Of a stretch of 64,000 nt of DNA, positions 23,172 through 52,589 are shown piece by piece. Position 1 is the first letter of the stretch; each line of letters begins with the position of its first letter. The stretch spans positions 29,510,245 to 29,574,244 of the forward strand of contig NC_036447.1 in NCBI RefSeq assembly GCF_002775205.1, in the 5' to 3' direction. Made by a program: the position numbers and the translations under genes. The notes beneath the pieces are model-generated. The model saw only the letters and a program-made list of their open reading frames with translations, made no database searches and was not told the origin of the DNA. The stretch comes from Xiphophorus maculatus. Its lineage: Eukaryota; Chordata; Actinopteri; Cyprinodontiformes; Poeciliidae.

Positions 23172-26100
23172 ATGGCGGCGAACGGGACATCAGACATCCT
23201 GAGCTCTGCCTTCCTGGCAGTGGAGTACGTAGACGCTGTGCTGCCAGAAAACCCCCTGCAGCCCTCCCTGAAGCACGCCTGGGGTTGCATGCTGGACAAC
23301 TACACCGAGTTCCAGATCGCCACATGGGGGTCGCTCATCGTCCACGAATTCATCTACTTCCTGTTCTGTCTGCCCGGCTTCCTCTTCCAATTCTTGCCCT
23401 TCATGCAGAAATACAAAATCCAGCAGGTCGGTGTTTGTTCTACGCTGCTTGGCGTGGCTTTAGGTTTTGATATGTTGCTTTGTGCATTGTGACAGAAGTG
23501 TGTGTTCGTTGCAGGACAAGCCGGAGACGTGGGAGAAGCAGTGGACATGTTTTAAGATGCTGCTGTTCAACCACTTCGTCATCCAGTTTCCTTTAATCTG
23601 TGGAACATATTACTTCACAGAGTTCTTCAGCATCCCGTACGACTGGGACTCCATGCCCCGCTGGTCAGTGTCCCACATAAACCGTTTGATATTAATTGGT
23701 TGCCTCATCTTTGTTAATTTGTTAAATATTAAAATGGCAGTATTACGTAAAATCATCTATTTTGAGCTTTACATCACGTTGTAATATTATTTCTTCATCA
23801 AAAACACCTGGAGTGTTTCCTTGATTCCTTTGTTGCATGTTTACAAAATCTGGATGTAGGGAGAAACATCGGTGTCAGCTTTCTGCTCCGTAGAACACTG
23901 AGCAAATGCCAGCAGTGTGCTACTCATCGCTAACAGCTACTGACCTTAGGCAAGAGGTTGTTCACCCTACCAACTCCCTTCATACCGTGTGTTGGAGCAG
24001 GTTGCTACAATCGATAGTAGCCACACAGGCACACCCTCTAGAAGGAAACAAACGCACCCAGTATAAAATGTTAATTCTATTGGCTGAGAGGTTGCCAGAC
24101 GACGGTGCATTTTTGCACCAGAAGCAAGCAGAAAATGTTTGGTAAGCGAGCAGATAGTCCGAGCAGAGGCTGTGTCTGAGCGCGAGGAGACGTTTTGAGT
24201 ACAAGCATTGCAAATTTTGAGAAGAAGTACATGAAGTTCTGCTTTCAAAATGAAAATGTAAGCAAAAGTATTAAACATTTTGAGAACAAAAGACATGAAA
24301 TCCTGCTTCCATACAGAAAATGTGTGCTCTTGGATTATGGCAGAAAAATTCCCTATACACTATGATAATTTGTGCAACAACTGAGTGCAACAAATTGGTT
24401 GCACTATACTTTTAAGGTTGAAAGGGATAATTTATTATGAAGTCAATTTTTAATAGTATGTTTTGTAGGATGCATCAATCGACTATTTTCCCTTCCGGTA
24501 CCGATACAGATGTTGGATGTTTAGTAATGGCTGATACTGATTTGATACAGAAAAAAAGTGCTGCAATGACTTGAAATGCTTCTTATTTTTTAAATATAAT
24601 ATATAAATGTACAGAATTAAAAATGTAGTTGACAACTCTGCACCAGTACAGCACACTTAAATACTTCACAAGCTTGGTCAAACATGTTAAAACAGCACAG
24701 CTTCATCTGTTCAATCAGTGCAATTAGGAGTAGAACAGCCAATAGAAAATGAGTAATAAAGAAGTAAAACTGACAAAAACTATAACTTGACCACGTTGGT
24801 CAAACTTAAAAATAAACTCCAACGAAACTTCTTTCAAAAGGTTCAGAAAGTGCAATTAGGATTCTAAATATAGTGTAAAATAAATCATATTTTGCATATA
24901 GCACAAAGCATAGAATTAGATCTATGCATAGAATAGATCTGCTCTTATGGACCAGGCACATTGTCACCGATATCCGCTCTAGGGTAAAAACAGTTTAGGA
25001 TTTTTCAAAATTGAATTTGATTTGACTGAAGTGTGGTGATAAGGTTTATTGGACGTGCTGTCACTGGTCTGTCAGGTGAATCGTTGGGTTTTTGTCTAAC
25101 CACTCCCCTCCTCTGCTGCCTCTCAGGACGTCTCTTCTGGCTCGGTGCTTCGGCTGCGCTGTCGTCGAGGACACCTGGCACTACTTCCTCCACCGCATAC
25201 TGCACCACAGGCGCATCTACAAATACATCCACAAAGTCCACCACGAGTTCACGGTGAGCCAAGCGGCCGGGCCGATAAACAAACACGCAATCTTTACTGA
25301 AGAGTTACTTATTAAATGTGACGTGACGTGTCCTCCGCCGTGTCCCAGGCTCCGTTCGGCATGCAGGCGGAGTATGCCCACCCGCTGGAGACCATCATCC
25401 TGGGCGCCGGCTTCTTCATCGGCATCATGATCTTCTGTAACCACGTGTTCTTCCTCTGGGCCTGGGTGGCTTTCCGTCTGCTGGAGACCATCGATGTTCA
25501 CAGGTGGGACACAATCAGACCTTCGACATCTGGCTGTGGTTCATGGGGTTGACCATTAGAGGGCCACAGAGGACAGCATTAACACATTTCAGGAAACATG
25601 GGAGCTTGTTTTTGTTTGAAAGCATTGTACTAATGTTCCCTGTGGATTTTATTTATTTGTTTTTGGTGCAGAAGAGAAGAAAAGTCTCGTTTGAAGGATA
25701 AATTCAATTAAAAATGTTTTAGTTAAATGAACGAAAAGCAGCTATGTTTTAGAGATCTCTGTTTTAACCCTGACCATTCATGAAACTTTCTGTTACAAAA
25801 AAATGTTTTAGTCAGTGGCTTCTTCAGATTTGCTGTAATACAGACTGCTACAGGAGATCTAACCTGCCAACAGTCATCATCGTCTAAAGTAACTCTGGCG
25901 AATTTAAATTAATATGAGTTAGAACAACATTTAATTTCTCCCTTGGGATCAAAAGAGTATTTTTGAATCGAATTGAATTTATCTTGTAAATGTATTTTAG
26001 AATCAAATTAATGAAATTTTTTATTGTCTTTGTATGTTTTCCACTCTTTTGTGAGAAAATATTATAATTTCTATTTAATCTAGTAAATAAGTGACATTTA

Positions 26101-26895
26101 TTTATCTTCAACACCTTTTAGAATTAAAAATAACAAAGTGGTATTCACATTATACTGTGAATACCACAATAAATGAAAAAAAAGAACATAAAAATTGAAA
26201 AATTGAAATTTTTTTAGTTGAATGTCACACATGAAACTACTCTTTAAGGACACTTTAAGGCATGCATGTATTGAAATAATGTTTTTATGTTGTTTACCCT
26301 GAAACAAACAGAGAATTACCTAGTCAGTAAAGTTGTAACACATAAATCGTCTTTTATTCAGCAGGATTGAATTGAATCGCAGATCAGACAAAAGTGATTT
26401 TCTTACCAAATTAGGAAAATGTTGTAGCCTATTATTTTAATATATTGGTGTAGTAATTTGCATAATAAGGCAGTAATACTTTAATAATAGTTGGAAATAA
26501 AAGAAAAGTTCAGATGTCTTCTCTGTTGAAATGAAGATTGTGACTGAATATGTTTTTAAGAAACCAACAAGAAGCAAACCACAGCTGTCTGCCGTGTCAC
26601 GACTAGATTTCCTCTTCCTGTTCTAATAGATCAGCTCGCCTCTGCTCTCTCTCTCTCTCTCTAAACGTGACTGACCTTCATCCCCTCTGTCATGTCTCAT
26701 CACAGCGGCTACGACATCCCTCTGAACCCGCTCCACCTCATCCCTTTCTATGCCGGCGCCCGTTTCCATGACTTCCACCACATGAACTTTGTGGGGAACT
26801 ACGCCTCCACCTTCACCTGGTGGGACAAGCTCCTGAACACCGACAACCAGTACAACAAGTACCTGGAGAAACAGGGAGGGAAGAAGGAGCAGTAA
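23172..26895 (+). CDS. msmo1: Methylsterol monooxygenase 1 (complete, 5 coding exons)
   Basis: C-4 methylsterol oxidase (SC4MOL, yeast ERG25 homologue) of the endoplasmic reticulum. It oxidises the C4 methyl groups of dimethylzymosterol-type sterols in cholesterol synthesis, using a di-iron centre. Coding exons: 23172-23426, 23515-23663, 25127-25253, 25349-25503, 26706-26895; 291 aa (human 293). Fatty acid hydroxylase histidine boxes: HRILHH at 157-162, HKVHH at 170-174, HDFHH at 250-254. Hydrophobic membrane segments include [20 protein letters not shown] near 52-71 and a second after residue 190. The C terminus, KKEQ, fits the KKXX ER-retrieval signal. The start matches the family N terminus ([20 protein letters not shown]). 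Exon 2 opens at 23156, so 16 bp of 5' UTR precede the ATG. Confidence 0.97.
23733..23845 (+). mobile_element. Family-A MITE fragment
   Basis: The left end only: ATGGCAGTATTACGTA, then GAGCTTTACATCACGTTG and ACACCTGGAGTGTTTCCTTG. Similarity fades after about 23845. Lies in msmo1 intron 3 (coding-exon numbering: after exon 2). Confidence 0.65.
24475..24985. mobile_element. Family-B dispersed repeat
   Basis: Shares with 32935-33300 and 63060-63610 the ordered landmarks CTGCACCAGTACAGCACAC, CAATTAGGAGTAGAACAGCC, GTTGGTCAAAC, AAATAAACTCCAACGAAAC and AGGCACATTGTCACC. The outer parts carry CCGATAC and GATATC words typical of hAT-type fish repeats (compare ATCGGATCGG at 63596-63605). Non-coding. Superfamily not proven. 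Confidence 0.7.
25504..26705 (+). other. msmo1 last intron
   Basis: A 1.2-kb AT-rich GT-AG intron. It contains a perfect 12-bp hairpin (26138-26167) and a short (CT)n tract near 26641-26661. No further exon is needed, since the flanking phases join as AG|C (Ser229). Confidence 0.7.
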
Positions 26896-27064
26896 AGCAG
26901 ACTCTGTGCACCGACTGTTGGCCCTCTCTGCTCACTGAAGGGGTGTGGAGAAAAAACAAAACCCCGCTCTGTTGTGTTGTGAGTCCGAATCAGACTGAGA
27001 GTTGGCTTCAGTTTGCCTCCTGTGCCTTAATAATCATGCTATCTCTGTCACCAGCTGCAGCCTG

Positions 27065-27070
27065 AATAAA
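27065..27070 (+). terminator. msmo1 polyadenylation signal
   Basis: An AATAAA hexamer 170 bp after the msmo1 stop codon, the first strong signal downstream. It implies a short 3' UTR. Confidence 0.75.
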
Positions 27071-27089
27071 GAAAACATCAACATCCTCA

Positions 27090-28480
27090 TTTTGCTCTTT
27101 GCTTTTCATCAGATGAAATGTGAAGGCGGTGCACCGTGTCACTGTGGTTGTGAAATGCTCTTGTTTACCTCTGAATGTTTCAGCACTTTAGCACTTCCTC
27201 CTTATGCTGTTGAGTTCTTCCAGCTAATCCCCAGGCTTCAGCAGAAACCATCTAATTGGGGTTCGATGCAAATGTCCTTGTAAATTTTAGGTAGAAAAAG
27301 GGAATTGGCTCGTGTGTCTCTTCCGTGTTTTCCTACTCTATTTTTTCATATAAGAATCAAATGCCTTTTTTAATTTGAACGGTAAAAGAAGCGCTGACTG
27401 TGTATTGTTTCTTCTGTACTTGTGTTAAAATAAAAGCTTGTAAATACGGAAAGTGGATATTTTGGTTGAAGTTGTGTTTTTTGATCGTGATAATGGTCTG
27501 AATAGTAATTATTTTTTCTTTTTTGAAGAGAATGCATTTGTTTGTTATTCTGCACCTTGAAATATCCCCTGCAGCTTCAGCCAGCACACAGGCCAACACA
27601 GTGTAGTCAAGCAATCCAAAAGCAGCTGATGCTAAACAGGAAGTTGGGTAATACTTTCAAAACATAAGTAAATAATTCAAAGAGCATGCAGGTGTTGCAA
27701 TTTAATTTCACCTTACATGTATCAATTTACAATTCTCAAGTCTAGAAATAAAAAAAACTAATTCTTGGAAGAAAATTGTTTTTTAATAACTTTACAATAA
27801 TTGTTTATGATTGAAGAACACTGGTCTAAGTAGCTTTTTGTTAAATTTGATATTTCGAACAGAAAATATAAAATTGCATGTCACTTGTTCATGATAACTT
27901 GTTTTAACTTTTATTTTCTTTTTCTTCTTTCTTGACTTTACTTTTGTCTGTTCGAAATAAATAAATAAAATAAATAAATATTTACTGCATTGCATTTGTG
28001 AGTCATTTTGATAACAGCGTCTACCGAATGCACAAGCATATATCTTGTGCATTTTTAATGGCTATGAAACTGTAAAGGTTATGTAAATGTCGTCGTCTCT
28101 TCAAATATAAGCCAATAACTTAAACTTATTTTGTAGGTATGAAAATTTACATTAAAAAAAATTGCTCAAAAAAACCAGGTGGAAATTACTGAGTTTTCTT
28201 GCAAATTTGCAACTTTTCAGACTCATAAATATCCACGTTTCTTTGTAGAAAATATTTTAGATTCATCTAAAAATTTCTGATTTTTTTTCTAGCAAACCTG
28301 CGACTTTTCGAACTCAGAAATGTCAAAGTTTTTCTGAGACTTCACGGCGGAAATCTTCTCTTTTTATTCTGTCTAGTACGCCGTCCTATGAACGCCTTTA
28401 TTTTGGAAGTTGTGGCAGGAAGTGCGGGACTTCTGCGCTGGCTTCTCGCCTCTCGCGCTCCTCTCAGGTACAGCAGCGCA
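27090..28480. other. Intergenic region between msmo1 and cpe
   Basis: AT-rich non-coding DNA. An A/T-rich stretch at about 28140-28390 (AACTTTTCAGACTCATAAAT; TTTCGAACTCAGAAATGTC) resembles the low-complexity repeat in med28 intron 1. GC and CpG content rise from about 28400 toward the cpe promoter. No gene seen. Confidence 0.65.
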
Positions 28481-28620
28481 TCACGCGCAGAGGGAAGCAG
28501 AGGGAGGCAGAGAGAGAGATATTTATAGCCCAGAGCGAAGCGGCTGCGCATCGATAAGACTCTGGAGCAAGCCGTAGGCAGACGAGGCTGACTTACGGTT
28601 AAACGAGGAAACGAGACGAA
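28400..28620 (+). promoter_or_regulatory. cpe promoter and 5' UTR
   Basis: A GC-rich segment immediately upstream of the cpe start. A TATA-like box, TATTTATA, lies at 28520-28527, about 95 bp before the ATG, after a purine (AG-rich) stretch. An in-frame stop codon at 28600-28602 precedes the start, so ATG 28621 is the first in-frame start. Use of the TATA-like box is inferred. Confidence 0.5.
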
Positions 28621-44995
<16,375 letters not shown>

Positions 44996-45157
44996 GCCGT
45001 TTCAGACCACCTGCACATCCGTGTAAAATATATCCATCCTGTGTGCCCGCCCCACTCTAAAGAGTATATATTGTCTGTCTTTTGTTCCTTTTACATTAAT
45101 ATCTGCTAATATCGTTTGATTTTATCTTCATAATACCTGTAGGTCATTGAAATATGG

Positions 45158-45163
45158 AATAAA
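45158..45163 (+). terminator. cpe polyadenylation signal
   Basis: AATAAA 163 bp after the cpe stop codon. Other hexamers occur further downstream (for example near 46069), so longer 3' UTRs are possible. Confidence 0.65.
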
Positions 45164-45789
45164 AAGCTGATACTAAGAAGGAGCTGGCGGGTAGTGTGGT
45201 GGCAGTGAGGCTGCTCTTTATTTCTGTGGTGTTGTTTATTTCACACGAATGGTGAACATGGCCTATATAACTAACTGATGACTGAAGTAATGAGTAATTA
45301 TGTATGTAGAAAAGCTGTTTATATCATCTTTTTGTTGTCCTGTTTTAAATGTCTCTGTTTCTCCGACCTTTAGTACAAAAGAGAAAAACACATTTCCTAC
45401 ATCTTCTAACAACTGTGAGCACACTTGCTGATAATTCACCCTGTTTCTGTTTTGTCTTATTAAAAATAAATCAACACTATGGTTCTGAGATAATCAGGGA
45501 CATTAAAACCACTGTAACTTCAATGTAAACAGTCTGTCAAGACAGGCTGATAATCCTGTATGTTATTTATTTTGTAGATTTTCTTATTTTAATCTTAAGC
45601 ACACACTTAAGCTAAAAATGGATGTTCATAATATACACTGTATTTATAAACTGCATATAACTAGAGATGTGTGTCATTTTTGTTACTAAGATGAAAGAAA
45701 ATTAGGCCAAAAATGCTTAAATATATTTATTTGAAAGCCATTCCTTCGCATGTGCACTGCGCAGAAAATAGTATGAAACATGGTACTGC

Positions 45790-45837
45790 TATATATATCT
45801 ATATCTATCTACATATAGATAGATATAGATATATATA
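45790..45837. repeat. Perfect 22-bp AT-rich inverted repeat
   Basis: Arms 45790-45811 and 45816-45837 are exact reverse complements around a 4-nt loop (CATA). They are built of TATATC/GATATA words, not a plain (TA)n. Strong cruciform potential. Confidence 0.9.
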
Positions 45838-48081
45838 TACCAAGTTTGAGAAAAGTAAAGATTGATTGAATGTATAAATACAGAAATAGATATGAAGCGT
45901 GAAGAATAATCTGATTAATAAATTTCCCCTCTTTATGTTGTGAAGCTGCTTTTTTGTGTCTTTCTTTTGTTCAACTCATTCCAATACTAGCAGCCGCTTC
46001 AACCAGAGAGAGCACACAGTCATGGCAGAACGTTTATGCATGGAGTTTTTTTGTGTTTAGATAAAAACAATAAAAGTGTGTCAGCTGGATTTTATTTGAT
46101 TGCAAAGAGCTTTACTGTACCTTGAAACCCTCCTGCGGTCTTAGCATGACGCTCAGGAGGAGCGCAGCAGATGTTACGGTCCGACAGCGGGAGTGTAGGG
46201 AGGTGTACCGTCAGACTGTCAGTTCATGAGACTACACAAAATTTGGAGTTCTACACAAAACTCAAAAGTGCAGGCGGGGTTGGACCTCTCTGGACCAAGC
46301 ACGGGGTAATAAATAGTTTGCGGGGTCCAGTTGACTGTCTTTTAAGATTTTTAAAAGCATGCAAGACACCAAGTTTTTCACATTTTTCATGTTAAAGCAG
46401 CAAAATTGTATGTTTTTTAAAAAAATTGATGCAACAGACCAATATGAAATAGATATTAATCACTAAGTGGAAAGAGAGTAATACATGATTTTCAATAAGC
46501 TAAAAAATAAATTAGGATACTTAGAAGGTAACCAAATTAGTACATAGAGTCCAACTTTTTCCCAGTTTTTCTGTGAAGGACTCAGAGTTAGAGAACATTA
46601 GTGAACAGAGCATCATGAAGAAACATGGCGCCACCAGCTTTATTCAGAGAAACGGGTGCAGGACTATTCTAAAGTTTTTTTTTCTCTGATCAATTTTCCT
46701 TCTGACTGTTTTAGATGTTTGAAAACTCTTGTTCGCTGAAATAAAGATTAGCAACACCATGTGTCCTATTTGGTACCAACCACATTGAAGACAGAAAGAA
46801 AGAGAGAGAGAAATGAAAAGCAGCTTCAAGATTATTCTGGTGATGATCTGTGGATTTTCCAGCATGGTGGAGCTCAACGTCACTAAACTGATAACTATGC
46901 AGCAAGTTATCAGTTTAAAATATTTGAAATGCAGTCATAAAACTAAAGCGCTGAGTCAGGATTTGGTTCAGAAGTTGATGTCCATCATGATACATTGAAG
47001 TAATAAAGTTTCAACATTGGACTCATGCACTTTTTTGGATGTATTTGACAAGGACAAATAAAGAGTTATGAAGTTGTTCTATTGTGAAATTTTTGGAAGA
47101 CAGGAATATGCTAAATAAAATCATAAATCTGTCAAATAAAATATTGAAGGCCTCAAAACGTGATGCTTAATGATCATCAAACTTTTTGATATGACTGTGC
47201 TCTTTGGTATCTAAGGTCATGGTACTGGAGTTTCCCCTTTTGTTAAATGTTATACAACTTTCCTCATTTTGATTTGTTTAAAAAAAATAAATAAATTTAC
47301 GTATGTAGCAGAAACTGCCAGAGCCATTCAGCCTTTAATATGTTTTTATTTGTTCTGATATTGTCTTTGATAGAAATGTAAAGAATAATTTATGTAATCA
47401 CAACTAGCTTAAGAACACTTTCTTCAACAAATGTTTTACAGTAGCCTAACTCATCAACAGGTCAAAAAAAGGTTAACAAAGTTAGTTAACAAAAAATATC
47501 TAATTTAAAGACATATTTGTTGCTATTGCATGTGCAAAGAATATTAAACTGTTGTCTCACTTACCTGTATTTCGAGCCACTAGATGGCAGAAAAATGTCC
47601 ATCTGTGTTTGTTCTCATTCCAAGAGCAAGAGCTAAATTTTGTTAAACAAACATGACCAGATAGTTCTCCACAGTCGTTTCATACATCATTGTGTAGTTG
47701 TTTTATCTGCATCATTTATGATTTTTGTCCAATTAATATGTTTTCATTTCCTGGCTCTGACATCACAGAGAACTTTACTATTGTTATTTGTGGAGGACGC
47801 CATCAAAAAAAATTCATTTACTTTACTGAATAAGAAAAAAAAATGCATTCGACGAAGGCCAGCAGAATTTATAGAACGTCACTTATTTTCTCAGAAAGAC
47901 GATCAATAATATGTTATATGCTGTACAAAATTCCCTTTATCTTTATCCATTTTACTTTTAAAAAAATCATATTTTACAAGATTTTACAAGCTACTAAGTC
48001 AGTCAAAAACATGCGCAGAGCTCAGTTCAACTCTTACAGTTGTCCTGCTTCTGCAGGTCATTTCAAATTAAAAGTGATTCT

Positions 48082-48600
48082 ACTTGGTGATTCAAGTTTA
48101 TTCGTGTGGCAGATTTCAGCAAGAGGCAGTTCACCATAAAAACATAAACAAGCAATAAACATATTTTCTCAAATGTCCTCTAAAAAAATCATCAGAAAAT
48201 ATTTGAATAAACACTAAAATTGATCAATGTTACAGTTAGAATTAATGAAAGGCAACTCTGAACAGGTGGCTTTATTTACTTATTTTGCATTGATTTAAAG
48301 GAGCTCTGTGTTTCAGCTGTTTTGCCATTTTCTGGAAGTTTGGTCCAGATTTCTGGTGCATAGAAGCTGAATGCTGCTTCTCCATGTTTGGTTCTGGTTC
48401 TGGGGATGCAGAGCAGAACCAGAGCCAGAAGACCTGAGAGGTTCTGGAAGGTTGATACTACAACAGCAGATATTTAATGTGTTGTGGTGCTAAACCGTTC
48501 AGTGATTTATAAACTAACAGCAGCATTTTAACGTCTATTTTATCAGTGTAAGGACTGTAGAACTGGGTGATGAGCTCCATCTTCCTGGTTCAGTGAGAAT
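48082..48600 (+). mobile_element. Diverged teleost-type dispersed repeat
   Basis: Contains the ordered phrases TCAAGTTTATTCGTGTGGCA, GGAGCTCTGTGTTTCAGCTG, GAAGCTGAATGCTGCTTCTC, GGTGCTAAACCGTTCAGTGA and GAACTGGGTGATGAGCTCC. I recognise this combination as a common fish genomic repeat; its class is not certain. The region 50510-51010 (GTTTATTTATGAAGCACATTTTAA) is a second, differently decayed copy. Confidence 0.55.
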
Positions 48601-49130
48601 TCTGGGGAACTTCTTCTTCTTTGACCTCCTCCTGGTACTTTTCATGTAGGCTGACCCATTTTCATCCTCTTAATCCATCTGTTCCCAAGTACAAAGTCAC
48701 ATATTTTCACTCTAAATAGTTCATTATCCGGATCCTTGTTGTTTTTCACCAAAAAAGCATCAAACTCAGTTACAGTCTAATGAGCTTGAATAAGTGAAAT
48801 CGCCTGAGTGTAAGCGAGGCAAAAAGACAAACAGCAAATAGAGATGAGGAACAAGAGGGAGGAGCTGCATTCCTTGTGATTATCAGCTGGTGAGGAGGAT
48901 GGACATCGGAACATCCAGCTTCAGACAAATGTGTTGGGGCTTCAAGTATAAATGTGTACAAATGTTGTAAGAAATTCACATGTTACTTTCGTAGCATTAA
49001 ATCACACTGACATTTTCAAACTTTCAACATGAGCACATTTAAACATGGGGAAAAGTTCAGTGAGAAGAAATGACTTTTTAGCAAAGTAACCAACAACATG
49101 ATTGCTTATATCTCTATCAGCCTCTTTAAA

Positions 49131-49548
49131 GGGGCAGTATTATATGTTTTTCATGTAATATTATGCCATGTTATTCCATTTTATGGCATAATAAAGTTAC
49201 CTTCACTGGTTAGAAAAATGCTGTACATCAAATAGAACTTGAAAGAAATTTGACTTCAATTTAACACCTTGAAATTTGGCCTCTGTCTCTTTAAGAAACT
49301 CTTGCTCTTTCTGAAACTTCCTTCAGGAAATTATTGCAACATGGCTCCTCTATTAACCCTTTCACAACAATTTTACCAGTGTTGCACTGAAAAGTAGCTT
49401 CTGTAATCAGCTCAACCAATTGCTGACGCTAGTCTGAAGGAGCTGAGTGGAGGAGGTGAGCAACACTCCCTCACTCAGCAACGTTTTGATGAGGGAATGA
49501 CATCATAGCATGATATAAAGCTCAAAAAAGTTGATTTTACATAAAACA
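49131..49548 (-). mobile_element. Family-A MITE, near full length
   Basis: The left end reads AAAGGGGCAGTATTATATG. The body has the reversed landmarks GGCTCCTCTATTAACCCTTT, CTAGTCTGAAGGAGCTGAG and GATGAGGGAATGACATCATAG, and the right end is degraded (GATTTTACATAAAAC). Confidence 0.75.
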
Positions 49549-50509
49549 AATATAATTTTGGAAAGACTAAATCAATCATTAGAACTTTTGATCACATCAA
49601 CAAGTTAACTTAATTTGCTTGATTGATAATCTATGAGGTCACTAAAGAGGTGTTTAAGAATTTTATGTAAAATGTGTCAAATTAAGGGATGTGTTCAACT
49701 TTACATGAACAGAAAATGAGACTAAATGAGACCAAAGAATCTATAAGTTATAAAACATTATAACTTATAGATTTAGTTATAATGCTTTATATCTATCAAA
49801 TTTGAAATACACTTACCTTTGCTTTTAAATGCATGTGTAGCATCCCTGCTTTAAAAAATAGCTACACATATCTTGTAATGTGAAGACAAAAAAATCAGCA
49901 TAAATTTGAAGCAAACTTTTTCATCTTTGTTCTCCAGTAGAAGACGCTGCTTCATTTTTCTCCTCTCCACTTCCTCACCAAGCAACGGTGGCACTTTTAC
50001 TCCAACTCTGTGGCTGAGTCTGCAGTTTAAGCCTTGGATGCTAACTCTGCAGATCAATGAGAACCTTTGCCTATTAGTCATAGCGGCCCTATTAGCATCT
50101 GCTATTAGCATCTTGTCATCAATACCATTGACTGACGCAGGACGCAGTAGGGCTGAGAGGAGGAAGAGGACATTAATCTGATCCGACAGGCCACACCAGT
50201 CAGATCTGATACTAGACACGACAGCTGATGTTTTACAGTCTGATAATAAATCTGCAGCAGATTCAAGTGACAAATGAGGGTGCTGCTGCAATTATAAGTC
50301 AAGTAAATGAAGTGATTTTTTTGTTATAGACAGTAAATGAATCAAGGAATTGACAGAAACAAGTGCATGTTAGCATTTTTATTTACTTTCCTCGTTCAGT
50401 CTGTCCACACCAACATGGTATGAAAAAGTTAAGATGTTCTTACAATTGGTGTTTTTCTTCCAAGTAATATTTCTTCACAAATCATAACTTTCTGCTCTAC
50501 AAGAATACA

Positions 50510-51010
50510 AGATCGAGTTTATTTATGAAGCACATTTTAAAACACGCAAGCTTGCCAAAGTGCCGTACATGTTAATAAGAAATGAATCAAACAAAAGTAA
50601 ATAAAAACTCAGACGTCCAGCAGACAGTTAGAGCAGAGGCAACAGAAAAGCAAATTAACACAACTAATCGAAGGCAAAGGAAGGAGACTTTGAAACAGGA
50701 AGTGGAGATCTGTGTTTAAAGAAAGTTTTGCAGCCACAAAGGAAAAGACTGAATCTCTTTTAAACTTTCGCCTGGTGTTTAAGACAAAGCAAGCAGCTGG
50801 TCGGCTCCAGGTACAAGGAGAACGTCCTTTTATAAGCTATCAGTAACATTTTAAAATGAATTCTGTCCTGCACAGGGACACAGGGAGCTACTGAGCTGGA
50901 CAGGACAGATCACGTCTCTGTCCGCCAGTCAGAAGGCCGCAGTGAAAACATGGAGCTGGGAATCTTCCTGAGAGTGAGCGCCTGAACAAAATGCAGGAGA
51001 ACAGCAACGA
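50510..51010 (+). mobile_element. Diverged teleost-type dispersed repeat, second copy
   Basis: Starts GAGTTTATTTATGAAGCACA and includes AAAGTGCCGTACATG, AGAACGTCCTTTTATAAGC and GACACAGGGAGCTACTGAGC. It is related in layout to the copy at 48082-48600. Non-coding. Confidence 0.5.
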
Positions 51011-51402
51011 CTCATCCAGGAGGTCACAACTAACCCACAGACTCTTAGTCACAACTAACAATCTGCAGACTCCATTTGTCTCTGCTAAGGTCAGAGTAAA
51101 TAGAGATGAAATAGACAAAATGAGAAAATAAAGCAACTGGGCGAAAGCAGGCTAAAACACGTTACGTTTTCACTGAGAGCATAATTGTGGAATTGGAAAT
51201 AAACAAAATAAACTTGCTTAATGCAAACACTGGATTTTTTTTTAAAAATCACAATTTTTATGTTTTTGCATGGGGATGACATGGTTTTTCAGTCGTATCA
51301 AAATGAATATTTTGTTAGAAATGAAAGTCTATTGATCATTGAGAAGGTGTAGGTGCAGTAATATAAAAACAATAATTTCTCTATATTGATGAAGGGTACT
51401 TC

Positions 51403-51468
51403 ATTGGCAGATTATTTCACTTATTACAAAACACTTTTCCAATATTATAAGTGAAATAATCTGTCAAT
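51403..51468. repeat. 22-bp inverted repeat, probably a MITE core
   Basis: Arms 51403-51424 and 51447-51468 match at 21 of 22 positions (AGATTATTTCACTTAT against ATAAGTGAAATAATCT), separated by 22 nt. Flanking sequence (TACTTTTTCAGCAATATTAC) suggests a larger repeat of about 51360-51600, with unclear limits. Confidence 0.75.
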
Positions 51469-52020
51469 GGAACCAATACTTTTTCAGCAATATTACAAAT
51501 TTATAGCAAGCTCCTATTTCTTGCTGAAAGTTACTTGTAAGAGTACTAATATAAAAACTAGACCAAAAGTACTTGGTATGACAGGGTGTTTTTACAGTGC
51601 ACTCTGTTCCTAACCCTAATCGTAAACCATAAACAGCACTTCATGTTGTGGGGCATTTTGGTTCTCACAACATGGTGTTTGTTGACAAAATGGACCAATG
51701 TATTAAATACAAGGACACACATACACACACACACACGCACCCCCACACACACAGTGTGTAAGACCCATACAGCATATTTCTGCTGCTTCTCTGAAAGGAA
51801 GCCTATCTGCAGGGAGCAGAGGCCAATGGAGACTCTGCTGAGTTCCTGTCATTTCAGAGGATTTTACATTTTCTCTAATATGAATTTATGGGGACTAAGT
51901 TTAACCCCAATGACCTCATGCTGACCTTCTAAGGTCAGGACCCCGCTCTGAAACCTTACCTGTTCAAAGCCATATAATATGAATGTAAACAGATTTGTGT
52001 TGTTATTAAATTAAAAACAG

Positions 52021-52035
52021 ACACACGCACTCATG

Positions 52036-52066
<31 letters not shown>

Positions 52067-52111
52067 CCACGCACACACACACACACACACACCCACACAC
52101 AAACACACACA
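52021..52111. repeat. (CA)n microsatellite
   Basis: About 90 bp of CA units with a few G or CC interruptions. The open frames that run through it are artefacts. Confidence 0.95.
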
Positions 52112-52589
52112 ATGCAGTTCCTGGAGAACTGCTGTGTCGGCGAAGGAAAGCTCGGTGCACATTTCAGCTTCCACACAGCAGGACGGTGTGAACAGGACGA
52201 TTCAGTCGTGCCAACGGTCATTGCTCTGTTTGCTCTGTTTGCTCTGTTTGCACGCATTTTATGGCTTCCACTTCATGCAAATGTTGTAGCCTCACTTCTC
52301 TCTAGACTACTTCTATCCAGTTACCCTGCTATTGCAAAAGTAAAAAAAAAAAAAAACAAAAAAAAAAAAAACATTTTTTAATTATTTTTTCAGGTCATCA
52401 GAAAACCTGAGGTTACTTCAATCATGCCCAAACATAATTTGACTCCTGAAATAATCTTTTATTTTTTTTAAAGAAAAAAGAAGTTCTTTGGTTACAGAAG
52501 ATCATAAAGTCACAGAGTGCACAGACCATCTTGTCAGAAACACTATTAATGATTATCTGATGAAGGTTTAGATTAAATGTCAAAAAAAT

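Larger units (their letters stand above)
45180..49130. other. Intergenic DNA downstream of cpe, first part
   Basis: No gene seen. It holds a perfect 22-bp AT hairpin (45790-45837), a 13-bp hairpin (46884-46917), an (AG)n tract near 46794-46812 and a diverged repeat at 48082-48600. Open frames up to 98 aa have no recognisable domain. Confidence 0.7.

Noticed and set aside
51586-52257. Frames through the CA repeats
   Set aside because: Low-complexity translations of microsatellites.
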